From Nitrospirota bacterium (GTDB lineage: Bacteria > Nitrospirota > Thermodesulfovibrionia > Thermodesulfovibrionales > JdFR-85), in contig JAADGU010000027.1 in the NCBI GenBank assembly GCA_013152195.1, forward strand, positions 1-5,318: a stretch of 5,318 nucleotides of DNA, given 5' to 3'. Positions 1 through 4,809 of the stretch are shown here, piece by piece; positions within the stretch are counted from its first letter, which is position 1, and each line of letters starts with the position of its first letter. Position numbers and translations under genes: made by a program. The notes under the pieces were generated by a model. The model saw nothing but the letters and a program-made list of their open reading frames with translations, did not search any database and was not told the DNA's origin.

Positions 1-1299
1 CTGGAGCTTGTAAAAAAGCATAACGTTAAATTTATAAGGCTCTGGTTTTCTGATATCCACGGTATGCTCAAGAGCTTTGCAATGCCTGTTGAGGAGCTCG
101 AATATGCCTTTGAGGAAGGCATGGGGTTTGATGGCTCATCAATCAAGGGGTTTGCCCGTATTGATGAGAGCGACATGATTGCCCGTCCGGATCCCGCAAC
201 CTTTGTCCTCCTGCCCTGGAGGCCGAAGGAAAAGGCTGTTGCCCGGATGTTCTGTGACATCTATGAGCCGGACGGGACTCCATACAAGGGAGACCCCAGG
301 TATGTCCTTAGAAGGAATCTCGAGAAGGCAAGGGAAAAAGGTTACACATTCTATCTTGGTCCCGAGCTTGAGTTCTTCTATTTCAGAAGCGAGAAATCCC
401 CCGAGATACTTGATGCGGGCGGTTACTTTGACTATCCGATGGATGCTGCCGAGGACCTGAGGCGGGAGACCATCCTGGCCCTTGAGTCGATGGATATCAG
501 GGTCGAGTATTCGCATCACGAGGTGGCCCATTCGCAGCATGAGATAGACCTCAGGTATACTGACGCACTCACCATGGCGGATACGGTGATGACCTACAGG
601 GTAACGGTTAAGGAGATTGCAAGGAAATACGGAGTTTATGCCACCTTTATGCCAAAACCGCTATTCGGTCAGAACGGCAGCGGCATGCATACGCACCAGT
701 CCCTCTTCATGGGAGAAGGGAATGCCTTTTTTGACCCAAATGACAGGTACTATCTGTCCGATACGGCAAAAAAATACACCGCCGGTCTCCTTACCCACGT
801 AAGGGAGTTTACACTTGTCCTGAACCAATGGGTAAACTCTTACAAAAGGCTTGTCCCGGGTTATGAGGCCCCCGTGTATATATGCTGGGCAAGGAGAAAC
901 CGCTCAGCCCTTGTAAGGGTTCCCCTGTACAAACCCGGAAAGGAAGGAGCCACAAGGATCGAACTGCGCTCTCCAGACCCTGCCTGCAATCCATACCTTG
1001 CCTTTGCGTGTATGCTTAATGCAGGCCTTAAGGGAATAGAAAAGGAATACCCCATGTGGGAACCGGCAGAGATGGATGTATACCACCTCACAGATGCAGA
1101 AAGACGGGGAATGGGGATTGAGCAGCTCCCGGGAAGCCTGATAGAGGCCATTGAGTATGCCGAAAAGAGCGATCTTCTCAGGGAGACACTTGGAGAGCAC
1201 GTCTTTAATGAACTTATCATGAGTAAAAAGATAGAATGGGATGACTACCGTGTCAGGGTCTTCCCCTACGAGATTGAGACCTATCTTCCAATGCTGTAG
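1..1299 (+). CDS. glnA: Glutamine synthetase, type I-alpha (5' end outside window)
   Basis: Cytoplasmic enzyme that makes glutamine from glutamate, ammonia and ATP. The frame is open from base 1, ahead of the first ATG at 64, and already reads as family sequence (FIRLWFSDIHG), so the true start lies upstream; 432 codons are present and about 10 are likely missing. In window numbering the signatures are DGSSIKGF (44-51), GPELEFF with metal-ligand glutamates (120-126), HHEVAHSQHEID (172-183), the ATP/metal loop NGSGMH (225-230), the flap loop RLVPGYEAP (283-291), RRNRSALVRVP (298-308) and RIELRSPDP (319-327). The I-beta insertion is absent and the C-terminus (EWDDYRVRVFPYEIETYL) is I-alpha-like, so adenylylation control is not expected. 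An arginine in GFARIDES (53) appears to match the I-alpha feedback-inhibition arginine. An odd point is HS where most homologues have PG or PS, in HHEVAHSQHE. All recognised catalytic motifs are intact. No clear intrinsic terminator follows. Confidence 0.97.
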   Translation: MELVKKHNVKFIRLWFSDIHGMLKSFAMPVEELEYAFEEGMGFDGSSIKGFARIDESDMIARPDPATFVLLPWRPKEKAVARMFCDIYEPDGTPYKGDPRYVLRRNLEKAREKGYTFYLGPELEFFYFRSEKSPEILDAGGYFDYPMDAAEDLRRETILALESMDIRVEYSHHEVAHSQHEIDLRYTDALTMADTVMTYRVTVKEIARKYGVYATFMPKPLFGQNGSGMHTHQSLFMGEGNAFFDPNDRYYLSDTAKKYTAGLLTHVREFTLVLNQWVNSYKRLVPGYEAPVYICWARRNRSALVRVPLYKPGKEGATRIELRSPDPACNPYLAFACMLNAGLKGIEKEYPMWEPAEMDVYHLTDAERRGMGIEQLPGSLIEAIEYAEKSDLLRETLGEHVFNELIMSKKIEWDDYRVRVFPYEIETYLPML

Positions 1300-1392
1300 T
1301 TTTTTAACGGGTTGTTGTCCGGATAGAAATATGGCCAATACAGTCAGATAAAAGCTATACGGGATATTTATTGAAGCTGCAGTTTTTTTGTC

Positions 1393-1468
1393 TGGTGGAC
1401 GGTAGGGGGGTCGAACCCCCGACCTCCAGAGTGCGATTCTGGCGCTCTCCCAACTGAGCTAACCGCCC
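1393..1468 (-). tRNA. tRNA-Ala (anticodon CGC)
   Basis: Read on the minus strand, a complete 76-nt cloverleaf folds. The acceptor stem GGGCGGT/ACCGTCC contains the G3:U70 wobble pair that identifies alanine tRNAs. The D stem is GCTC/GAGC, the anticodon stem CCAGA/TCTGG closes the loop ATCGCAC, and the T arm carries TTCGA. The discriminator is A73 and CCA is encoded (plus-strand 1393-1395). The anticodon CGC (plus-strand 1433-1435) reads GCG alanine codons. The gene lies between glnA and the cytochrome gene, opposite to glnA. No standard terminator is visible beyond its 3' end, where the minus strand has an A-run rather than a T-run. Confidence 0.97.
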
Positions 1469-1473
1469 AAAAA

Positions 1474-1496
1474 GTGACTGTATAACCATACAGCAC
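1474..1496. repeat. Inverted repeat immediately upstream of tRNA-Ala
   Basis: CTGTAT (1478-1483) and ATACAG (1488-1493) form a perfect 6-bp inverted repeat around AACC. It is extended by GTG (1474-1476) and CAC (1494-1496), with one unpaired A at 1477. The repeat overlaps the putative -10 box of the tRNA promoter and ends five bases from the mature 5' end. It could be an operator-like site, a 5' leader hairpin, or chance. Confidence 0.5.
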
Positions 1497-1505
1497 CTGA
1501 TTCAA
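1477..1505 (-). promoter_or_regulatory. Putative sigma70 promoter of tRNA-Ala
   Basis: On the minus strand TTGAAT (plus 1500-1505) and TACAGT (plus 1477-1482) are separated by 17 bp, each matching consensus at four of six positions. Transcription would begin about at 1470, only a base or two before the mature 5' end, which is unusually close for a tRNA that needs RNase P trimming. An upstream promoter is therefore possible too. The -10 box lies inside an inverted repeat. Confidence 0.35.
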
Positions 1506-1571
1506 ATGACAGGAAAGACCTTTGAAAGCCTTGTACTATAATATCATAAAATTAAGGGATTTATATTGAGA

Positions 1572-1586
1572 CTGCTCACACAGCAG
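1572..1586. repeat. Short hairpin between cytochrome gene and tRNA-Ala
   Basis: CTGCT and AGCAG are separated by CACAC, giving a 5-bp stem with a 5-nt loop, 25 bp beyond the cytochrome stop codon. On the minus strand it is not followed by a clear T-run, so it is at best a weak or factor-assisted transcription end for the cytochrome gene. Confidence 0.3.
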
Positions 1587-1611
1587 GGGGTATCCGGGTG
1601 CACAACAGATA

Positions 1612-2049
1612 TCAATACGAGACAACTATTTTATCCGGAAGGTCCTGCCTGTGACACCTGAGGCAGAAGTTTTTCTCCATTACGATCCTTCTTAAATAAA
1701 CCTTCTTCTTGAGGATGGGCATATAAAAAGAGGAGTGAAAGGTGTGACATGTAATGCACATCAGCCTGCCATCACTGCTTAGGGGCATGTCTTCAGAAAA
1801 AAGATGCCTTACCTTAACCCCCACCGGATGGGAAAAGAGCGTTTTCTCGCTCTTGTGACAACTCAAACATATACTGTCAGTGGCGTCATTAAATTCCGGG
1901 GATATCTCGTTAAGGAAAAGAGTCTGGTGACATCCCGAACACCGTATTGCAGTATTCAGGATAATGTCATTATGCGGTCCTGTGCCACGGGCAATCAGAG
2001 GACTTGCCAGGAATGAAAGGAAAAAGATTAAAAATATCAAAAGCCTCAT
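1612..2049 (-). CDS. Small tetraheme c-type cytochrome (doubled-CXXCH-like), exported
   Basis: Probable periplasmic electron-transfer protein of about 145 residues. Four covalent heme-c attachment motifs are visible: CSGCH (37-41), CLSCH (61-65), CITCH (98-102) and CLRCH (129-133). Additional histidines that could be distal ligands include those in SHPVGV (His74), VRH (His82) and TFH (His105). The N-terminus, MRLLIF followed by a hydrophobic stretch ending near SPLIARG, looks like a signal peptide, as needed for periplasmic heme attachment. I chose the ATG at 2049 because it puts the signal peptide at the start. An in-frame ATG at 2091 would add 14 residues (MTSKFPLRFEVILT), and neither start has a convincing Shine-Dalgarno. 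The spacing, with SHPVGV after the second motif, resembles doubled-CXXCH proteins that accompany respiratory complexes. The gene stands alone here, divergent from the signalling operon, so its redox partner is unknown. The product family is well supported; the specific role is not. Confidence 0.85.
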   Translation of the reverse strand: MRLLIFLIFFLSFLASPLIARGTGPHNDIILNTAIRCSGCHQTLFLNEISPEFNDATDSICLSCHKSEKTLFSHPVGVKVRHLFSEDMPLSSDGRLMCITCHTFHSSFYMPILKKKVYLRRIVMEKNFCLRCHRQDLPDKIVVSY

Positions 2050-2213
2050 AGTTAAAATAACTTCAAATCTCAAAGGAAACTTGCTGGTCATGCCCCGGGT
2101 ATGTATCCAGCCTATTTTCCATCTACTATCGGACAGGTTTTCAAGAAACTTTAATCTTTACTCCGGCTGAAAAGAATTGATTCACTTCAGAAATTTTAAT
2201 TTTTTCAATTTTC

Positions 2214-2222
2214 TGCTAAAAT
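2214..2222 (+). promoter_or_regulatory. Possible extended -10 promoter element for the signalling operon
   Basis: The sequence TGCTAAAAT has the TG-N form of an extended -10 box, with TAAAAT at 2217-2222. It follows a very AT-rich tract (about 2190-2216) that may act as an UP-like region, but no good -35 hexamer is visible. The element overlaps the upstream ATG at 2221. If it is real, transcription starts near 2229 and the first usable start codon is the ATG at 2254. The evidence is motif only. Confidence 0.3.
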
Positions 2223-2253
2223 GGTAACTGTATTGCGCATAAAGGCAAGACTG

Positions 2254-3141
2254 ATGGAAAACAGCAAACACTTAAAGATATTTAGCCCCCAAAAAGAACT
2301 CCCCGGGGCGGTTACACTGGACCTTAACGGTCTGGTAAAGAAGGCTGTTTCACTTTTGGAATACCAAATGAGGGCCAGAAACATTCCTGTTTCTGTATGC
2401 CTGCACAAGGATCCACTGTTCGTTAAAGGCGACTTCCATCTTTTATCGCAGGCCCTGCTCCATATGCTGCTTGGTATCATGAAGTCCTTTGAAGCCTATG
2501 ATGGAGAGAAACAGGTTATGGTCTCAACTGTCAAACATGAGGGAAAGGCAGTATTAAACCTCAGCGACTCTATTCTTGACTACTCGGACGAAATGGGGGA
2601 TATCTTCAAATCACATGATATTCCCGGCAAGATGCGTGGCCTCGGCACGCCCCTTGCCCACAGGATTATCAAAATTCACGGTGGGGCAATGGCATTGAAG
2701 CTCTCAAGCAAGGGCAGAAATTTTCGCATCGAGATTCCCTTATCAAAAACCTGCTTTCCCAGGAAGGGAAATGGGTCATTAAGGATCCTCGTTGTTGATG
2801 ACGATGCAATTGTAGTTGATGTATTCAGGGGGTTTCTGGAGATCCTGGGACATGAAGCTACAGTTACATGCTCACCCCTTAAGGCACTAGATATGCTGGT
2901 TAAGGAAAAGTTTGATTTTGTGCTTGTTGATTTCAGGATGCCGGAAATGAACGGTATAACCTTTATGCAGAAGGCAGAGGAGTTTATTGATAAAGACAGA
3001 CTTTGGCTGCTGACAGGGGATATTCTTTCATTTGAAGTGGAGTTGCTGAAAAAGAGAGGCAACATAAGGATACTTGAAAAACCTGTAAGCATCGGAAGGT
3101 TCAAAACCCTGTTTGACAATTCTCCGGGAGAGGATCAATGA
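2254..3141 (+). CDS. Degenerate histidine-kinase-like ATPase domain fused to a receiver domain
   Basis: Probable cytoplasmic signalling protein of 295 residues. Residues about 1-160 resemble the end of a histidine-kinase DHp helix plus a HATPase_c fold: KHLKIFSP, then LDLNGLVKKAVSLL, then QALLHMLLGIMKSFE where the N-box should be, and GLGTPLAHRIIKIHGG where the G2 box should be. The catalytic N-box Asn is replaced (LLGIMKS against the usual LLNAxxA), the DxGxG G1 motif is not recognisable, and there is no H-box histidine. Residues about 176-289 form an apparently intact receiver: acidic pair Asp182/183 (VVDDD), phospho-acceptor Asp226 (VLVDFRMPEMNG), Thr254 (LLTG) and Lys276 (LEKP). I chose ATG 2254 because AAAGG lies 8 bases upstream; ATG 2221 would add 11 residues but has no Shine-Dalgarno. 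The stop overlaps the HDOD start (ATGA), implying coupled translation. The protein can probably be phosphorylated but not phosphorylate itself. Confidence 0.85.
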   Translation: MENSKHLKIFSPQKELPGAVTLDLNGLVKKAVSLLEYQMRARNIPVSVCLHKDPLFVKGDFHLLSQALLHMLLGIMKSFEAYDGEKQVMVSTVKHEGKAVLNLSDSILDYSDEMGDIFKSHDIPGKMRGLGTPLAHRIIKIHGGAMALKLSSKGRNFRIEIPLSKTCFPRKGNGSLRILVVDDDAIVVDVFRGFLEILGHEATVTCSPLKALDMLVKEKFDFVLVDFRMPEMNGITFMQKAEEFIDKDRLWLLTGDILSFEVELLKKRGNIRILEKPVSIGRFKTLFDNSPGEDQ

Positions 3142-3959
3142 GAGATATACAAGGAGACATCAGCAGTCTGAAGACCATTTCAACCATACCTGTTGTAATG
3201 AAACGGCTTTTGGAGACCATCAATGATGAAAATTCATCGTTTGTTGATCTGTCCGAAATAATTCAACATGATCAGAGCCTTTCCGAGAGGGTGGTTGCAA
3301 TTGCCAACGCCCCATATTTCTGGCATTCTGGTCTGATAAACAATCTGGAGCAGGCAACCCTGCTTTTAGGCTATGACCTTGTCAGAAGCATAGCTATCAG
3401 TGTATCTGTTTTCGATCTACTTGGCAAGGACGAGGGCAGGAGGATGAAGGAGTTATGGGCTCACAGCTATGAAGTCGGCCTAATCGCCGGACTCCTCTGC
3501 GATAAGGTGCCTGTTACCTCAGGGGCTGTATGCTTCCTTGCTGGACTTCTGCATGATATTGGAAGGGTTATCTTTTATACTCTTTATGCCCCTGAATACA
3601 GGGCTGTAATGTTTGATGAAGCGGTAATTGAAAAAGAAACAGGGCTCTTTGACGCTGACCACGGAACTGCCGGAGGCTGGTTTCTGGAGTATTCCCTCTT
3701 TCCTGAGGAGATAATCTCTGCAGTGAGACATCACCATAGCCTGAAGGGATGTGAAAAACACAAAGGGATAGCCGTCACGGTGCATCTTGCCGAAGCTCTC
3801 TCATCTCTTTTTACTCCAAGAACCGAGGCTGACGGTTCCTGGAGCAAGGACAAGGAAAGACTCTTTTATAAAAACGGGCTAAAAAAAGAGGACATAGATC
3901 ACATTGGGACCATAGTAAGGCAGGAATCCCCGTTTATTGAAAACTTTTTCGAGATGTAA
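3138..3959 (+). CDS. HDOD domain signalling protein
   Basis: 273-residue HDOD-family protein, predicted cytoplasmic with no signal peptide or membrane segment. The N-terminal half has the family pattern of IPVVMKRLLETIND (17-30), IIQHDQSLSERVVAIANAPY (41-60) and LEQATLLLGYDLVRSIA (70-86). Unlike many HDOD proteins, which have lost metal ligands, this one keeps much of the HD-type set: His109 (LWAHS), His139-Asp140 (LLHDIG), His175 (DADHG) and a histidine run 198-200 (VRHHHS). The last expected Asp is Glu219 (VHLAEAL). Weak hydrolase activity is therefore possible but unproven, and the helix at 184-199 (EYSLFPEEIISAVRHH) is typical of the family. HDOD proteins commonly act as non-enzymatic outputs or adaptors in two-component and cyclic-di-GMP-related pathways. 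It is translationally coupled to the upstream ATPase-receiver gene by the 4-bp ATGA overlap, so it is the likely output partner of that receiver. No intrinsic terminator follows, and the next gene has its own promoter. Confidence 0.92.
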   Translation: MRDIQGDISSLKTISTIPVVMKRLLETINDENSSFVDLSEIIQHDQSLSERVVAIANAPYFWHSGLINNLEQATLLLGYDLVRSIAISVSVFDLLGKDEGRRMKELWAHSYEVGLIAGLLCDKVPVTSGAVCFLAGLLHDIGRVIFYTLYAPEYRAVMFDEAVIEKETGLFDADHGTAGGWFLEYSLFPEEIISAVRHHHSLKGCEKHKGIAVTVHLAEALSSLFTPRTEADGSWSKDKERLFYKNGLKKEDIDHIGTIVRQESPFIENFFEM

Positions 3960-4004
3960 AACAACTCCCCTCCTTATTGCATAGTTTCTTGATTAATAAT
4001 TCTA

Positions 4005-4033
4005 TTGACATTTTAACTCTCCGGAAGTATAAT
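4005..4033 (+). promoter_or_regulatory. Perfect-consensus sigma70 promoter for dsrE2-like gene
   Basis: TTGACA at 4005-4010 and TATAAT at 4028-4033 are both exact consensus hexamers with the optimal 17-bp spacer. Transcription would start around 4038-4041, giving an untranslated leader of about 100 nt. A fully consensus promoter is uncommon and predicts strong, housekeeping-type transcription unless repressed or controlled downstream in the leader. Confidence 0.85.
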
Positions 4034-4053
4034 TAAAGTACGACCTTGAAATA

Positions 4054-4089
4054 ATGGCTGTCCTTAAGATGGCAGAACCATGCTCTTAA
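4054..4089 (+). CDS. Possible leader peptide, 11 codons (MAVLKMAEPCS)
   Basis: A short frame, ATG to TAA, lies in the dsrE2 leader and ends with Cys-Ser codons just before the stop. It covers the hairpin at 4063-4090 almost exactly, so a ribosome on it would disrupt that hairpin. Its start is only about 14 nt from the predicted transcript start and has no Shine-Dalgarno, so translation is doubtful. A frame this short can easily arise by chance. Confidence 0.15.
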   Translation: MAVLKMAEPCS

Positions 4090-4129
4090 GAATAGTTTTT
4101 AAGGTGTTTCCCTATCGAATAAAAACTTT

Positions 4130-4136
4130 AAGGAGG
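4130..4136 (+). promoter_or_regulatory. Strong Shine-Dalgarno of dsrE2-like gene
   Basis: AAGGAGG lies 5 bases before ATG 4142 and fixes the start. It is by far the strongest ribosome binding site seen in the window. Part of it is complementary to leader bases 4061-4067. Confidence 0.9.
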
Positions 4137-4141
4137 CAGAA

Positions 4142-4627
4142 ATGTCTGAAGAAAAGAAGAAGAAAAGGATGGCGATAATTGCCAGCAAGGGGACAATGGA
4201 TATGGCCTATCCACCTCTTATACTTGCTTCAACTGCTGCTGCAATGGATGTTGAAACAGCAATATTCTTTACTCTCTACGGTGTGGATATTGTGAACAGG
4301 AAAAAAAATGGCAAGCTCCAGGTTGCACCTATAGCAAACCCTGCAATGCCTTCACCAATACCTGTGCCCAATATACTTGGCATATTGCCCGGCATGACCT
4401 CAATTGGTACAACCATGATGAAGGGAATGATAAAAAAGATCAACTGGCCAAACATCCCGGAGCTTATTGATACGTGCAGGGACATCGGAGTCAGGATGAT
4501 CGCCTGTGCCCCAACTCTGGAGATGACAGGGGTAAGCAAGGACGACCTTGTTGAGGGAGTTGAAGTTGCCGGAGCTGCCGAGTTTTTGCATTTTGCCCTT
4601 GATGCGGATATAACTCTGTTTATATAG
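4142..4627 (+). CDS. DsrE/DsrF/DrsH-like family protein (DsrE2 type)
   Basis: 161-residue protein of the DsrE2 group (COG2210-like), a family tied to sulfur-atom trafficking, often beside TusA and rhodanese genes in sulfur-metabolising microbes. After a lysine-rich N-terminus (EEKKKKR), MAIIASKGTMDMAYPPLILA (10-29) is the typical first beta-strand and loop. FFTLYGVDIV (42-51), the proline-rich VAPIANPAMPSPIPVPN (61-77) and LPGMTSIGTTMMKGMIKK (82-99) follow the family order. VRMIACAPTLEMTGV (117-131) holds Cys122 at the position where the family usually has a cysteine, and Cys112 is a second candidate. FALDADITLFI closes the fold. Length is normal and the frame intact. The segment around 24-47 is hydrophobic; a membrane association reported for some relatives cannot be decided here. 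No tusA or rhodanese gene is next to it. It is a single-gene unit with its own promoter and terminator. Family call is strong; sulfur transfer is inferred. Confidence 0.9.
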   Translation: MSEEKKKKRMAIIASKGTMDMAYPPLILASTAAAMDVETAIFFTLYGVDIVNRKKNGKLQVAPIANPAMPSPIPVPNILGILPGMTSIGTTMMKGMIKKINWPNIPELIDTCRDIGVRMIACAPTLEMTGVSKDDLVEGVEVAGAAEFLHFALDADITLFI

Positions 4628-4633
4628 GTTTTA

Positions 4634-4663
4634 CCCTGGGAAATGAGTTTCTTTCCTGCAGGG
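4634..4663 (+). repeat. Stem-loop in the 3' UTR of dsrE2-like gene
   Basis: CCCTG-GGAAA (4634-4643) pairs with TTTCC-TG-CAGGG (4652-4663): two 5-bp helices separated by a 2-nt bulge, around an 8-nt loop. It begins 7 bases after the stop codon and is not followed by a T-run, so it is not itself a terminator. It may stabilise the 3' end of the message. Confidence 0.45.
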
Positions 4664-4698
4664 ATAGAGTTCTCTCCCCTCCAAATCCTTGCATTGCA

Positions 4699-4727
4699 GG
4701 CCCCCGTTAAGGGGGCCACTTTTTTTT
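4699..4727 (+). terminator. Intrinsic (rho-independent) terminator of dsrE2-like gene
   Basis: GGCCCCC (4699-4705) pairs perfectly with GGGGGCC (4711-4717) across the loop GTTAA, followed by AC and eight T residues (4720-4727). All stem pairs are G-C, so termination should be efficient. The T-run lies only on the plus side; on the minus strand the stem is followed by CTGCAATG, so it does not serve ftsH. Confidence 0.95.
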
Positions 4728-4784
4728 GACACCCACGGTCCCTTTCACAGAACATGCCCTGTGTCCCTTAAGCCATTCCGGGAA

Positions 4785-4802
4785 TATTTGTTATAACAAA
4801 TA
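4785..4802. repeat. 18-bp perfect palindrome between convergent genes
   Basis: TATTTGTTATAACAAATA is its own reverse complement. After one mismatch, two further pairs (4782-4783 with 4804-4805) extend the symmetry. It lies 7 bases beyond the ftsH stop codon on the minus strand. No T-run follows in either direction, so it is not a standard terminator. It could be a protein-binding site or an mRNA 3'-end hairpin. Confidence 0.7.
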
Positions 4803-4809
4803 CTCGGCC

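Larger units (their letters stand above)
4040..4141 (+). promoter_or_regulatory. Structured 5' leader of dsrE2-like mRNA
   Basis: Three pairings can be drawn. (A) CTTAAGATGG (4063-4072) with CCAT-gct-CTTAAG (4078-4090), a 10-bp stem with a 3-nt bulge. (B) AGTTTTT (4094-4100) with AAAAACT (4121-4127), an AT-rich stem with a 20-nt loop. (C) TCCTTAA (4061-4067) with TTAAGGA (4128-4134), which would cover most of the Shine-Dalgarno. A and C use the same bases and exclude each other, while B fits inside C and ends next to it. TTAAGG also occurs at 4099-4104 as a competing partner. No known riboswitch class is recognised. Regulation is inferred from complementarity only. Confidence 0.4.

Noticed and set aside
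139..540. Minus-strand 133-codon open frame inside glnA
   Set aside because: Antisense to the highly conserved glutamine synthetase sequence, with no recognisable protein features.
1075..1110. Tyrosine in DVYHLT of GlnA as an adenylylation site
   Set aside because: Although it sits near the position of the I-beta adenylylated Tyr, the surrounding sequence and lack of the I-beta insertion indicate type I-alpha.
861..1338. Two long minus-strand frames (861-1220 and 904-1338) across the end of glnA
   Set aside because: Both lie antisense to conserved GS motifs and read as shadows without domain features.
1300..1392. Intrinsic terminator after glnA or after tRNA-Ala
   Set aside because: T-runs at 1299-1305 and 1383-1389 are not preceded by a convincing stem on the plus strand, and on the minus strand they are A-runs.
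1393..1468. tRNA-Ala as an integration (att) site
   Set aside because: No duplicated tRNA 3' end, integrase or other island gene is visible in the window.
1804..2170. Plus-strand frames 1804-2016 and 1964-2170 opposite the cytochrome gene
   Set aside because: The opposite strand encodes four CXXCH motifs and a signal peptide, which explains the sequence better.
2092..2253. A truncated 5' half of the histidine kinase upstream of 2254
   Set aside because: The three plus-strand frames contain stops and no H-box or kinase-like residues, so no decayed remnant is seen.
4276..4755. Minus-strand 159-codon frame opposite the dsrE2-like gene
   Set aside because: It runs through the plus-strand terminator and is antisense to a strong family match with a good ribosome binding site.
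4746..4763. CACAG/CTGTG hairpin as the ftsH terminator
   Set aside because: Only five pairs with an 8-nt loop and no T-run on the minus strand.
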